Source of the DNA: CAYWLQ01 sp964458775
GTDB taxonomy: Bacteria; Myxococcota_A; Polyangia; JAAYKL01
Length of the DNA: 29,063 nucleotides
Assembly (NCBI GenBank): GCA_964458775.1
Contig: CAYWLQ010000059.1
Location: 1-29,063 of the forward strand
Direction of reading: 5' to 3'
Shown here: piece after piece, positions 1 to 9,035 of the stretch
Layout of the letters: each line of letters opens with the position of its first letter
Numbering within the stretch: position 1 is the stretch's first letter
Made by a program: the position numbers and the translations under genes
The notes under the pieces: generated by a model
Told to the model about the DNA's origin: nothing
Seen by the model: the letters and a program-made list of their open reading frames with translations, nothing else
The model's database searches: none

Positions 1-134
1 TTAAACTCCCGTAATCACTCATATTTGCATCTCAAACAGTCGAAGTCAGGAAAAAGCTCTGTCCTCAATGTTTGGATATAATGCGTAATCGTTTTATGCC
101 GCTTTGACAAAATGCAAGATTGAATAGGTGTATT

Positions 135-1163
135 CTAGCTCAACAGGGCAGGTCCGCTGGATTCACGAACTATAAGTTCTATTTTAATAATATTCTCCGC
201 TAAGCCGCTGCTTGTCTTATCTTTTATCAATTCGCCAAGCCTTTTCACAGCCAATATTCCCATTTCTTCTTTGTCAGATCCAATGGTTGTAAGAGGGGGA
301 TCCGTATAATTGCTCATGATAATGTTGTCAAAACCCACAATACTGATATCGTCGGGAACTGATAATCCGAGACTGTGAGCAGCTCTAATAGCTCCGGCGG
401 CCATTTCGTCGTTAACACAAACCAACGCAGTCGGGTGTTTTTTTTTCGATAACAGTTTTTGGGTTTCTTTAAAACCGTCCTCAAAAGTTAAGGAATTACA
501 GCGATTCATCGATATTGTAAGATTGTGCAACTTTTCCATTGATAGATATCCCTGTATTCTACCGGCAATGCTGGGTCTGTCTTCGGCAGCAAATAGAATA
601 CCTATTCGGCTATGTCCCAAACCTGCAAGGTGCAACACAGCCTCTTTGCCCCCCTGCTCGTTGTCCGTTTGGACGGTATTAAGTCCTTCCATTTTCGGAT
701 AATTGTCTACAGCAACCACAGGGATTCCGCGTGATTCAATATCTTTTACGAGTTGAGTATCAATCTCATGAATAAAAATAATCCCTTCAGTATTCTTTTC
801 TCTTACAATCTTGGGCAGAATTGACCCTTTTTTGTACTCAGATTCAACATACGAAAACATAAGATTGAATCCTTGTTTCATCGCTTCTTTCACTGCACCT
901 TGCACAACAAACGAGTAATAATGATTGCTGATAAGATCTTCTCGTCGATAGAACATGATAGCGATATTTCCGCTTCGTTTTCTGGCCAGCCCTGATGCAG
1001 AAGCAGAAGGATGGTAGTCAAGCTTTCTCGCTGCCGCCTCAACAGTATCACGAACCTTAGTACTGATAACTTGACCGGGAGTTTGATTGAGAACAAAAGA
1101 TACTGTTGCTATAGAAACGCCGGCCTCTTTTGCTACATCCTTGATAGTGTGTTTTTTTACCAT
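135..1163 (-). CDS. LacI/GalR-family transcriptional repressor
   Basis: This is a sugar-responsive DNA-binding repressor of 342 residues, the normal length of the family. Residues 5-26 form the LacI helix-turn-helix (IKDVAKEAGVSIATVS), followed by the hinge region and a periplasmic-binding-protein-like effector domain. The C-terminal part ends with the typical IVRESSGP motif. The ATG at 1163 places the helix-turn-helix at the very N terminus, as is usual, but no good Shine-Dalgarno sequence precedes it. The gene lies 68 bases downstream of the lipoprotein gene at 1232-1963 on the same strand, so it may be co-transcribed with its own target. A CG-centred palindrome at 2035-2052 upstream of that gene is a plausible operator. 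The effector is unknown; a plant-derived sugar is a guess from the neighbouring carbohydrate genes. Confidence 0.93.
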   Translation of the reverse strand: MVKKHTIKDVAKEAGVSIATVSFVLNQTPGQVISTKVRDTVEAAARKLDYHPSASASGLARKRSGNIAIMFYRREDLISNHYYSFVVQGAVKEAMKQGFNLMFSYVESEYKKGSILPKIVREKNTEGIIFIHEIDTQLVKDIESRGIPVVAVDNYPKMEGLNTVQTDNEQGGKEAVLHLAGLGHSRIGILFAAEDRPSIAGRIQGYLSMEKLHNLTISMNRCNSLTFEDGFKETQKLLSKKKHPTALVCVNDEMAAGAIRAAHSLGLSVPDDISIVGFDNIIMSNYTDPPLTTIGSDKEEMGILAVKRLGELIKDKTSSGLAENIIKIELIVRESSGPALLS

Positions 1164-1231
1164 AACTAAAGCAATACCGAAAAAGGGTTTAGAATGAGCT
1201 TCATAACAGGCGAGATTTTATACTCATAAGA

Positions 1232-1963
1232 TCAATATGCAATGGAATCGATTAAAATTGTTGCTTCGCGGTATTCTGTAGCTTCGGTTCCGCTGCCGGC
1301 AAACTCAATACCTATTTCTAACACTTCTGTGGGGTCATAACCGGGATCAGTATATTTGGGGGAGTTCGCATCCAAAGTTATAGTCGTCCAACCTGCTTCA
1401 GGAACCAAGTTAACGTGACCGCCGTCTCCCCAGACGTAATCGGTTGTTGTCTTAATATACATTTTAGCACCTGACGGATTGTTTTCGTCATCATTGGACA
1501 CAGGGGACAATAAACTAACTTTGGCAGTAATAAGCTTTCCGGTCAGATTAAGAGGAGCGTTTTCGGGAAAATTGAAACCGACCATAACTTTGTTTAGAGC
1601 ACCGCCGTAAGTAGTTGTTAGAGCAAGACATCCGGGAGAGGGATTTCCCTCATCTGCGTTAAACTCCAAGGTACTAATATCAGTCAAAGTTGCCGGACTG
1701 CTGTAAACAATAGTAAAACCTTCGTCATTTGAATCAAAGGAATAACGAATCTCCGAATTCGGAGTTTCTTCCTCGGTTTCTGATTCGGTATCTTCTGTAT
1801 TAATTTCAGAATCAGTGCTTTTATCTTTGTCTTTATCTTTATCTGAATCTACCTCTACTTCATCATCCTCTCCTTCACCGCAAGCTTGGTTAGCTAACCC
1901 CAAAGTTAACAACAAGGCCGAAGCAGGGATCATTACAGCACTTAGCAACTTTCTCAATGACAT
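1232..1963 (-). CDS. Lipoprotein with acidic linker and carbohydrate-binding-like domain
   Basis: This is a 243-residue exported protein. Residues 1-27 form a signal sequence ending NQAC, a weak lipobox with Cys28 as the likely lipidated residue. Residues about 30-70 are a low-complexity linker rich in Asp, Glu, Lys and Ser (DSDKDKDKDK), which resembles the Asp-rich linkers of the two glycoside hydrolases further right. The remaining 170 residues look like a beta-sandwich ending in ATILIDSIAY. The aromatic and Asp/Asn content and the repeated beta strands fit a carbohydrate-binding module, but no catalytic motif is visible and I cannot name a family. The start at 1963 has a strong ribosome binding site (AAGGAG, 7 bases upstream). 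It is followed by the LacI gene and is probably regulated by it. It most likely binds a polysaccharide at the cell surface. Confidence 0.8.
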   Translation of the reverse strand: MSLRKLLSAVMIPASALLLTLGLANQACGEGEDDEVEVDSDKDKDKDKSTDSEINTEDTESETEEETPNSEIRYSFDSNDEGFTIVYSSPATLTDISTLEFNADEGNPSPGCLALTTTYGGALNKVMVGFNFPENAPLNLTGKLITAKVSLLSPVSNDDENNPSGAKMYIKTTTDYVWGDGGHVNLVPEAGWTTITLDANSPKYTDPGYDPTEVLEIGIEFAGSGTEATEYREATILIDSIAY

Positions 1964-2034
1964 GGTTTTCTCCTTACTAATAGACTATCTATAAAACGCA
2001 CAAACACTATTTTATTTAGGTTCTAAGAGAAATC

Positions 2035-2052
2035 AACTAAAACGTTTTAATT
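2035..2052 (-). promoter_or_regulatory. Candidate LacI-family operator
   Basis: The sequence AACTAAAACGTTTTAATT is an 18-base palindrome with one mismatched pair; its core, 2038-2049, is a perfect 12-base palindrome. LacI/GalR operators are typically palindromes with a central CG pair, and this one has it. It lies 72-89 bases upstream of the lipoprotein start at 1963. Read on the minus strand it overlaps or just precedes a possible -35 element (TTGATT), a position suited to repression. Binding by the protein at 135-1163 is an inference. Confidence 0.5.
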
Positions 2053-2143
2053 AATCGTAACATGTTAATTCTTTGAAAGAATTTAGAACAAATAAAAACA
2101 GGAAGAATTTAAAAGCGCAGTTAACGCTGAATAAACAAGAATT

Positions 2144-4228
2144 CTACTCTTCTTCTTCTTCGCCCTTATAGGCTGCGATAACTTTTTCGGCAAGTTGAGC
2201 GGGAAGCTCATCATAATGCGAGAAACCGACTGTAAATGAACCGCGACCTCCGGTTATTGAATCGAGGTCGGGACCGTACTGTAAAAGTTCGGACATCGGA
2301 ACCTGAGCTTTTATTACTTGGTTTTTGCCCTTGGCATCCATTCCCTGAACCTTACCTCTTCTCTGGTTGATATCACCCATGACATCACCCATACACTCAT
2401 CAGGAACAACAACTTCCAGATTCCAAATAGGTTCCAGCAAATAGGGTGCAGCTTTTTCAACCGCAACTTTAAAACCTTTGGATCCGGCCATCTGAAAGGC
2501 CATATCAGAGGAATCAACATCATGATATTTGCCGTCATAGAGTGCTACTTTAACATCAACAATAGGATAGCCCGCTATAACTCCTCGCGCCATTCTGCCC
2601 ACAACACCCTTTTCAACAGAAGGAATCCACTGTCTTGGAATTGAACCTCCGACAATCTGATTTGCAAACTCAAAACCGCCTCCTCTGGGCAACGGTTCTA
2701 CATTGATATAACAAACACCGAACTGACCTCGACCGCCGGATTGTTTCTTATGCTTACCTTCTATGTTTTCCACTTTCTTTCGAATAGTTTCTCGATAAGG
2801 AATCTTGGGAGGAAGCAGCTCAACCTCTATTTCATATTTACGTTTGATCTTTTCGATTGTGGTTTCTATATGAACTTGTCCCATACCCGAAATCTGAGTT
2901 TCTCTGGCTTCTGCATCTCTTGTAATATGAATTGTCGGATCTTCTTCAGCAACTCTGTTAAGCGCTTGTCCCAATTTATCCTCATCACCTTTGTTTTTAG
3001 CGCGAAGTGCATAACTAATAATTGGGAAGACCTCAGAAGGGGCCTCAAATACAACTCTTTGTTTTTCATCACAAACAGTATGTCCGGTTTTGGTGGATTT
3101 GAGCTTGGCTATGGCAATGATATCCCCGGCCGATGCTTCCTGCACCGTCTCCTGTTTTTTTCCTATAGGAATCAATATCTGACCGAATCGTTCTTTCTCA
3201 TCGGTGTTGGGATTATAGAAACCGGAGTCCGCAGTAATGGTTCCTGACCAAATACGAATCATCGTAAGGTTTCCCGTAAACTTGTCCTGAACTGTTTTGA
3301 AAACTGTACCTGCAAACGGTGCATCTGCAGTAGGTTTGCACAAAACCTCTGTGCCGTTGTTGTCACCTTTTTTAGGAGAAAACTCTGCCGGGGAAGGAAA
3401 CCGTTCACATAAAATATTCAACATTTGCTGAATTCCCACATTTTTAACAGCAGAAACGGCTACCACGGGAACAAGAAGTCCTGCAGCTATAGCTTTCGGA
3501 ACAGTCTCATTTATTTCCTCATCAGAAAGCTCCATTGTTTCTAGGTACTTTTCCATGAGAGCATCGTCACTCTCAGCAATTACCTCAACCAATTTTTCTT
3601 TGGCTGCAGCAACTTCGTCCACCATATCCGCAGGAATAGGTATTTCCTCAAGCGATTTGCTGCCGTCTGCTGCATATTTGAAGGCTTTTTGCTTAAGAAC
3701 CACCACGACGCCGTTAAATCCTGCTTCCTTACCTATCGGAATAGTAAAAGGAGCGGCTCGCTTGGTAATAGATTCTTGAACATCATTAAGAGTTTCTTGA
3801 AAATCGGCACGTTCCCTATCCAGCTTGTTGATAATGATCATGCGAGGAAGGCCCATTTCCTCTGCAATTTCGGCCATTTTTTCGGTCATTACCTGAACAC
3901 CGTCAACAGCTGATACAGTAATTCCTATAATATCAGCGGCGGTCATCGCATTCCTGGCATCGAAAAAGAAATTGTTATCTCCCGGTGCATCCAAAATGGT
4001 AATTTTCTTTTTTTGCCATTCGCAAGCGGCAATGGATGTCGATATTGACCCTCCGCGTTTGATTTCCTCCGGTTCGAAATCAAATGTTGAAGTGGCATCC
4101 AGCACACTCCCCAATCTGGAAGTAGTACCTGAATTAAATAATATCGCTTCTCCCACAGAAGTTTTTCCGCTACCGCCGTGACCTACCAAGCAGATATTCC
4201 GAATATTTTTTCCTTCGTACTTTTTCAT
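2144..4228 (-). CDS. Elongation factor G-like translational GTPase (EF-G paralogue)
   Basis: The 694-residue protein has EF-G length and domain order: GTPase domain, beta-barrel domain II and the C-terminal ribosome-binding domains. The P loop is GHGGSGKT (16-23) and the base-recognition motif is NKLD (134-137). The G3 motif, DTPGH in ordinary EF-G, is DAPGD here (80-84), so the catalytic histidine is absent. This places it in the EF-G-like paralogue group that exists beside the true FusA; such proteins often vary at this residue. The C terminus is a run of glutamates. The start at 4228 is preceded by AGGAG, 11 bases away. A canonical fusA is expected elsewhere in the genome. It may act in translation or ribosome recycling under special conditions; the precise role cannot be read from the sequence. 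Confidence 0.92.
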   Translation of the reverse strand: MKKYEGKNIRNICLVGHGGSGKTSVGEAILFNSGTTSRLGSVLDATSTFDFEPEEIKRGGSISTSIAACEWQKKKITILDAPGDNNFFFDARNAMTAADIIGITVSAVDGVQVMTEKMAEIAEEMGLPRMIIINKLDRERADFQETLNDVQESITKRAAPFTIPIGKEAGFNGVVVVLKQKAFKYAADGSKSLEEIPIPADMVDEVAAAKEKLVEVIAESDDALMEKYLETMELSDEEINETVPKAIAAGLLVPVVAVSAVKNVGIQQMLNILCERFPSPAEFSPKKGDNNGTEVLCKPTADAPFAGTVFKTVQDKFTGNLTMIRIWSGTITADSGFYNPNTDEKERFGQILIPIGKKQETVQEASAGDIIAIAKLKSTKTGHTVCDEKQRVVFEAPSEVFPIISYALRAKNKGDEDKLGQALNRVAEEDPTIHITRDAEARETQISGMGQVHIETTIEKIKRKYEIEVELLPPKIPYRETIRKKVENIEGKHKKQSGGRGQFGVCYINVEPLPRGGGFEFANQIVGGSIPRQWIPSVEKGVVGRMARGVIAGYPIVDVKVALYDGKYHDVDSSDMAFQMAGSKGFKVAVEKAAPYLLEPIWNLEVVVPDECMGDVMGDINQRRGKVQGMDAKGKNQVIKAQVPMSELLQYGPDLDSITGGRGSFTVGFSHYDELPAQLAEKVIAAYKGEEEEE

Positions 4229-4353
4229 TTCGGCTGTTTCTCCTGATTTCGCAACAATTCCCTTGATAAAGAACTATTTCTTCTAGCTCATAGCGAGACT
4301 GCCGTCAATTCCAAAGCCGACTTGTATTGTATACTGTGATTTTTAGGGCAAGA

Positions 4354-4731
4354 TTAGTCTTTTGTAAGCCATTCGAGAGCTTCTTCTTTTGTTTTAAAAG
4401 CGACAAAGTTGGCACCCGTAAATTTGTTTATCGCATTCAAGAAGACTGTGTGCAGAGGTCCCAATCCTATGGCCGCCTGTTTTTTGTAAATCGGCTGCCA
4501 CATTTTTATGCTTTTTTTCAATAGCTGCATTGATTCTATTGAAACATTGGATTCCGAAACATCTGCGAGGGCAAGTACGCTGTTGGGAATAAGATCTTTG
4601 TATTTAGGAAAAAGATCTCGGTCTATTGTCTCAACAGTTTCAACAACATCCTCCGGAGACAATTTAGAGTAGTCTGCAAATAGAACTCTACGTCCATTGT
4701 GTTTAATCCAATAAATGCGCTCCTTGTCCAT
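4354..4731 (-). CDS. Small SpoIIAA/STAS-like protein
   Basis: This 125-residue soluble protein has no signal peptide or membrane segment. The pattern is an N-terminal strand pair (IYWIKHNGRRVLFADYS), a central strand NSVLALADVSES followed by helices, and a closing FVAFKTKEEALEWLTK. The last segment resembles the end of SpoIIAA-like STAS-fold proteins, in which a short strand leads into a helix with a conserved Trp. No phosphorylatable Ser of the classical anti-sigma-antagonist type can be assigned with confidence. The start at 4731 has AGAGGT nearby. It lies 125 bases upstream of the EF-G-like gene and could be in the same transcript. The function is unknown and the STAS assignment is tentative. 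Confidence 0.7.
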   Translation of the reverse strand: MDKERIYWIKHNGRRVLFADYSKLSPEDVVETVETIDRDLFPKYKDLIPNSVLALADVSESNVSIESMQLLKKSIKMWQPIYKKQAAIGLGPLHTVFLNAINKFTGANFVAFKTKEEALEWLTKD

Positions 4732-4799
4732 AATACCTACCTCTGTTAAAGCTTTGAACTATAACAACGTGTTTTTCTTTTTTTAAAAGTAGCATTTAA

Positions 4800-4819
4800 T
4801 TTTCGTATCGCAACGAAAA
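4800..4819. other. Intergenic hairpin
   Basis: The arms TTTTCGT and ACGAAAA form a perfect 7-base stem with a 6-base loop. It lies about 70 bases upstream of the 125-residue protein's start and about 155 bases downstream of the 828-residue protein's stop. There is no clean T tract after the stem on the minus strand, so it is a weak terminator candidate; an operator is equally possible. Confidence 0.35.
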
Positions 4820-4846
4820 AAATACAGACACATCATTTTCATTAAC

Positions 4847-4870
4847 ATTACTCAGCAGATTACTCAGCAG
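4847..4870. repeat. 12-base perfect tandem duplication
   Basis: The unit ATTACTCAGCAG occurs twice back to back, in the gap between the genes at 4354-4731 and 4974-7460. It resembles the other short intergenic duplications at 16263-16292 and 19267-19302. No function is evident. Confidence 0.9.
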
Positions 4871-4973
4871 ACAAGTTTCTTCCTAAACTTAAAACTATAA
4901 AAACTGTTTGGTAGAGGAGATTCTAAGTAGGATTGTGCCTATCAGAGTATTCTTGATACCGAATACCGACCGG

Positions 4974-7460
4974 CTACCAAGCAGAGGGCATTGGAAGTGA
5001 TTGAATAAAAGCATAGTCTTCGTCGGTTGCCGCCTTAAGAATGCGATATACCGAACTTAATGCATGATAGGTGTAGTCTATGCGCTGTTTATTGTGATTC
5101 ATACAATAGCGAACTGCCCCAGCTGCTTTTTTGGGATTTGGATAATAAAAGTCATTTTCGCCGGGACGCACCTGTTGTTGCATGAGAAATCTGGCTGTAA
5201 GCAAAGCGCCTTTTCTCAGTTTATTTATCACGTCGGCAGGTTCTTTTGCTCGCCGAGCTAAATCATAAGATGCTGCTACACCTTCTGTGTAAACAAAAGA
5301 GTGCATCGCCGGCAATTCATCCAGAACCTTCATATATCCGCCCAAATAATCAGGGAAGAAAGCCCTTGTCTCATCAAACTGAAACTGATCTAGAATCCAT
5401 AATGAGACAAAGTTGGATGCTTCAACATATGCAGGATCAGGATCATATCGATACATTTCGTCCATTGCCATAGCAATCCACGGTTGAAACTGAACCAGAT
5501 TTTTTCTTTGTTCTTCTTCGAAGGTTCCGTCCGGAAGCGCCATAGCAAGCTGTTCTTTAAACCAATTTAAATTGGTAACCATCGATTGTTTAAAGGTTTG
5601 TCTATATTTTTCGTCTTTTGTTTCACCGTAAAGGCGTGCAACTGCATAGAGGATTTCTCCTGGATAAATTGAATTTCGAGTATTGTAGTAACTGCTGTCA
5701 GGAGCCACATAGTAGTGATGAAAATCTCCTTTTTCTTCGTCTTGCATGTAGAGAAGGAAATTGGCTAGTCCTTTTAAAACCTTTTCTCTTTCCGGTCCTA
5801 AATCCCATCCAACGCGTTTGTATTGCGTATATCCAAGAATTGCCACTGCAACTGCACCCATCTTTGATGACCAGTCATTGTTCGGAGGTTCAGGAAAATC
5901 AATAATCGCCACATCGGAACCGGGAATCGGTTTTCCCATCCATTTTTTTAGAGAAGTGTCGATTGTACCGTCACGCTTTCGAGGATGTCCTCCCCATCGA
6001 ATATGCTTTTCGATGTAAGACATTCCGAGATCTGCAGCTTTCTTATACTTTGGATTGGGTGCAAATTCCTCCGTCAAAGCCATAGAAAACGCTCCCAAAC
6101 AGTGTCTTACCATATTGTATTCATCGTTTTCCTCATCTTTAGTGGGGAAGTACCTATAAATATGACGTCCGTCAGGTTTAGTATTATCTGCAATCCAGTC
6201 GTTAAGTCCGACCAAAGACTTTACTAAATTTTCTTTTGTCACATCCCTATTAGAAGGCATAGTTGGAGAGAATCGATACAAGTCCTGAATCGGACCGCCG
6301 GGTGACTTCTCTCGCCAATGAGCCGTACGAAAGCGGTCAATTACTGTTTCAGGTTTTCTCCAATAGTTTTTATCTTGGCGACCCAAAGTTTCTGATACAC
6401 GATCAAGCAGATTGTTTACTGTGCGGAAATTAGCAGCTACTGAATACCACGGCGGAAGAAAGTGCAGTCTATTGTCAATACTCATTCGAATACCGTGAAT
6501 ACCGGGATCAATAATTCTCCACATGAATATAGGATCTTTGGGGCCTATAAATGATCCTTCATCAAATAATACTTCCATTTCCAGCGTAAGGATTTTTTCT
6601 AAAGCATCATCCACAGAACCAAATTTCTGAGTGAACGATTCTCTTTTTTGAAAATACGCACGAGCCTTTTCTCCTGTTTTATAAGCTACCTTCAGCGGGT
6701 TACCGCCTGTTGCAGTGTGATAGGACAAATGAGATGACTGCATCGGCCTAACAGTTAGTATTAAATTCCAGTTTGCAGGATCTTTAGCGATAGGTGACTC
6801 TTCTCCGGCTGAAAACGGCTTGCCGCCCATACCCGCTCTTGCTGCTTCAATAAGTTTTTTCTTAAAAGATTCAGGAAACTGAAGCGGAGGATCCTCCATT
6901 TTGTAGTAGAAGAGTTTTTGGGACATCAATTTTGCCGACAATCGACCGGACGGACGTCCCAATGCAAGTCTATTTTTTACGGTGTTTTGTGGGAGCGGAT
7001 TTTGTACGGTTACAGATGGATCTATTATCAAATTTTGTATACCGGCTGAAGCTAAAGCATCTGTTACTGCATTTACATCAGTTCCTTCTAATAACTTTGA
7101 AAGATCAGGGATCGAATCTGCTTTGACAATTTCAATGCCGACCGCTTTCATATCCATAGCTGAAGGCCCTATTGCCAAAACCTTCCCTCTGTTTTTCAAG
7201 GCTTGAGCGAATTGTTCGTCAACAGGCACATCTGAGATCTTTTCTTTTTTTCCTGTACTTGCTGTTTTCAGCGGCGGACTTACTGAGTCTTCAGTCCTAA
7301 CCCGCCCTTTTCTTCCTGCCGCCCACATCGCAGCCCAAAGAACAACAATAACCAAAGCGAGAAGAATCCAGTTCGGACGACCTGTCATGTTCGAAGATTT
7401 GTCGTCTTCGTTATTTGCATTTGAAGTGTCGGACGGTTTTACCACATTTTTTTTTGCCAT
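4974..7460 (-). CDS. Membrane-anchored protein with probable alpha/alpha-toroid domain
   Basis: This 828-residue protein has a hydrophilic N terminus, one membrane segment at residues 31-49 (WILLALVIVVLWAAMWAAG) and a large extracytoplasmic part. Residues about 55-170 contain an alpha/beta-like segment. From about residue 400 onward there are repeated helical hairpins with Trp, Tyr and Asp/Glu-rich loops (for example YNTRNSIYPGEILYAVARLY), the style of six-hairpin glycosidase, epimerase or lyase toroids. I cannot assign a family or catalytic residues. The ATG at 7460 lies just 3 bases after the stop of the Nudix gene, with AAGGGA as its ribosome binding site, so the two are translationally coupled. 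A cell-envelope polysaccharide substrate is plausible but unproven. Confidence 0.85.
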   Translation of the reverse strand: MAKKNVVKPSDTSNANNEDDKSSNMTGRPNWILLALVIVVLWAAMWAAGRKGRVRTEDSVSPPLKTASTGKKEKISDVPVDEQFAQALKNRGKVLAIGPSAMDMKAVGIEIVKADSIPDLSKLLEGTDVNAVTDALASAGIQNLIIDPSVTVQNPLPQNTVKNRLALGRPSGRLSAKLMSQKLFYYKMEDPPLQFPESFKKKLIEAARAGMGGKPFSAGEESPIAKDPANWNLILTVRPMQSSHLSYHTATGGNPLKVAYKTGEKARAYFQKRESFTQKFGSVDDALEKILTLEMEVLFDEGSFIGPKDPIFMWRIIDPGIHGIRMSIDNRLHFLPPWYSVAANFRTVNNLLDRVSETLGRQDKNYWRKPETVIDRFRTAHWREKSPGGPIQDLYRFSPTMPSNRDVTKENLVKSLVGLNDWIADNTKPDGRHIYRYFPTKDEENDEYNMVRHCLGAFSMALTEEFAPNPKYKKAADLGMSYIEKHIRWGGHPRKRDGTIDTSLKKWMGKPIPGSDVAIIDFPEPPNNDWSSKMGAVAVAILGYTQYKRVGWDLGPEREKVLKGLANFLLYMQDEEKGDFHHYYVAPDSSYYNTRNSIYPGEILYAVARLYGETKDEKYRQTFKQSMVTNLNWFKEQLAMALPDGTFEEEQRKNLVQFQPWIAMAMDEMYRYDPDPAYVEASNFVSLWILDQFQFDETRAFFPDYLGGYMKVLDELPAMHSFVYTEGVAASYDLARRAKEPADVINKLRKGALLTARFLMQQQVRPGENDFYYPNPKKAAGAVRYCMNHNKQRIDYTYHALSSVYRILKAATDEDYAFIQSLPMPSAW

Positions 7461-7463
7461 CTT

Positions 7464-8177
7464 TTATTTTCCCTTAAGGTTTTCTGTTTCTGAATAATTC
7501 GACAATAGTCGCCGAATACCCAGTTCAGTTTTCATATCGATAATCTCTCCATTTTCACACATATTTAAAGCTTTATGTAATGACACCCACATAATGTCAG
7601 AACCTTGTTCGGCACATGAGCCGTCTCCTTGCGGCATTGAGCGAGCGCCGATGTCCGGTACTTCAGCGTGTACGTAAAAAAGACGTTCCGGCAGCACACC
7701 GGGAGATACAAAAGGTGCTGTTCCCAACAAAGAAAAATCTCCGGGTTTTAAACTATAACCTGTTTCTTCAAAGGTTTCGGCAGATGCTCTATTAAGAATT
7801 CCGTCAAAACCTCTATCTTCGGTTTCAATTAGTCCTGCAGGCAGTTCAAGAATTGCAAAAAATGGAGCTTCCTCAGACAGATTAAGCTCAACAGTTTGTC
7901 TTAAAAGTAAGGGCGGCCGAATTGACGTTCTCAGACATATACATTTTTTTCCGTCAATCTCTGCAGTTAACAGCAGCACTGTTGCATCCAGCCATTTTCG
8001 GAATACTGATTCGTATCTATATGCAGGGCTCTTCGTTTCATCATCATAAGTGTTTTGCACTTTGAGCGAAAAGAGTGACAAATAGGTAAAATCATCATTT
8101 GACGATGCAGGTAAAGCTTCTATTAATTCAACGTTCTTAATTCGTCCGGGAAGTTTCAATTTAAAAACCTTTCTCAT
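7464..8177 (-). CDS. Nudix hydrolase (ADP-ribose pyrophosphatase-like)
   Basis: This 237-residue protein has a Nudix fold. The ELPAGLIE strand-loop at 111-118 is typical of the ADP-ribose/ADP-sugar pyrophosphatase branch. The metal-binding AETFEETGY (133-141) matches the REUXEEXGU part of the Nudix box, with the metal-binding glutamates E134, E137 and E138 present but the usual Arg replaced by Ala. The first half of the box also departs from consensus, with a longer loop. Such enzymes hydrolyse nucleoside diphosphates linked to another group; the substrate cannot be told here. About 100 extra N-terminal residues precede the domain. It is the first gene of a two-gene unit with the membrane-anchored protein at 4974-7460, separated by 3 bases. 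Confidence 0.87.
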   Translation of the reverse strand: MRKVFKLKLPGRIKNVELIEALPASSNDDFTYLSLFSLKVQNTYDDETKSPAYRYESVFRKWLDATVLLLTAEIDGKKCICLRTSIRPPLLLRQTVELNLSEEAPFFAILELPAGLIETEDRGFDGILNRASAETFEETGYSLKPGDFSLLGTAPFVSPGVLPERLFYVHAEVPDIGARSMPQGDGSCAEQGSDIMWVSLHKALNMCENGEIIDMKTELGIRRLLSNYSETENLKGK

Positions 8178-8315
8178 ACTGCCCTATTTGTTTCAGCCGA
8201 ATCGATTATTGCCGTTAAGCGAATAAGATGTCAAACAGGTCCTATCTTTTCATGCAGGCTTACCAAAAAGACCTCAGATTTTACCCTAATTGTAAAGAAA
8301 CTAATGGATTTGCAC

Positions 8316-8981
8316 CTACAAAGATGGGTCAGCTATTCCGAATGCTGTCATTTTTCGATATAAAGTGGTTCTTCCAATGCCTAGAATTCGAGCTGTTTTG
8401 GAGACATTTCCCCCCGAAGTTAGAAGCGCAGTTTTAATTGCCTGTTCCTCCAAATCGCGCATAGACAATCCTGTTGAAATTACACTCGATTCATTATCAA
8501 TCTTGATACTTTTTAGTTGTTTTCGAAGTGTTATAATCTCATTTTCTAGAGTTCTTTTGTCAGCCGCATTTCTAACAGAAACTGATAGTCTTAGTCTCTC
8601 AAGAGGTTTGAGATGAAAATCAAATGCTCCGTTTTTAATTGCTTTTAATGCAAAATCAACAAAACGTTCATGATATAAAAGAATCAATGCAGCATGAGAA
8701 TCCAGCTCTCTAAAATTAACCAAAACATTGTGTCCGACATTTGAAATTGTCAACATATCTAAAATTATAACATCGGGAAGATATGTACTCATCGTCTCCA
8801 AACATCCCGAACTATTTATAAATGATTCAACTCGGTATCCTTCGTCATCCATCCATCTGCGAATTAAATCTCTAGTGTTGTGGTCCATATCAACAATAAA
8901 AACAGTTTGTTTTATTTTTTGAGGATATACCATTGTGCCGATCTTCAACCTTTCAAATGGAAATACGACAGAAGCCGGCAT
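8316..8981 (-). CDS. Response regulator with Fis-type DNA-binding domain
   Basis: The protein has a receiver domain (residues about 25-140) with acidic residues D31 and D33, phosphoacceptor D75 (DVIILD) and lysine K125 (HLKPL). A linker with a coiled helix leads to a C-terminal Fis-type helix-turn-helix at about 175-215 (TSGGNVSKTARILGIGRTT). There is no sigma-54 AAA+ domain, so it is the short PrrA/ActR-like architecture rather than NtrC-like. The usual Thr/Ser of the receiver switch appears to be Tyr103. Two starts are possible: ATG 8981, used here, and ATG 8933, nearer the domain edge; neither has a strong ribosome binding site. No histidine kinase gene is adjacent. It is divergent from comF, with which it shares an upstream region of about 55-100 bases. 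Confidence 0.9.
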   Translation of the reverse strand: MPASVVFPFERLKIGTMVYPQKIKQTVFIVDMDHNTRDLIRRWMDDEGYRVESFINSSGCLETMSTYLPDVIILDMLTISNVGHNVLVNFRELDSHAALILLYHERFVDFALKAIKNGAFDFHLKPLERLRLSVSVRNAADKRTLENEIITLRKQLKSIKIDNESSVISTGLSMRDLEEQAIKTALLTSGGNVSKTARILGIGRTTLYRKMTAFGIADPSL

Positions 8982-9035
8982 TTCTTAAGACAATTAAGTG
9001 TCAACTTTTCACTCGTTTTTCCGATATTATGCGCT

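Noticed and set aside
2114..2128. Hairpin AGCG..CGCT after the EF-G-like gene as a terminator
   Set aside because: The stem is only 4 bases and the T run that follows is short.
2318..3913. Several plus-strand frames opposite the EF-G-like gene
   Set aside because: They are complementary shadows of a strongly supported coding sequence with intact motifs.
8880..9035. Longer N terminus for ComF
   Set aside because: It would overlap the response regulator gene and adds about 50 residues with no match to the usual ComF start; GTG 9036 fits better.
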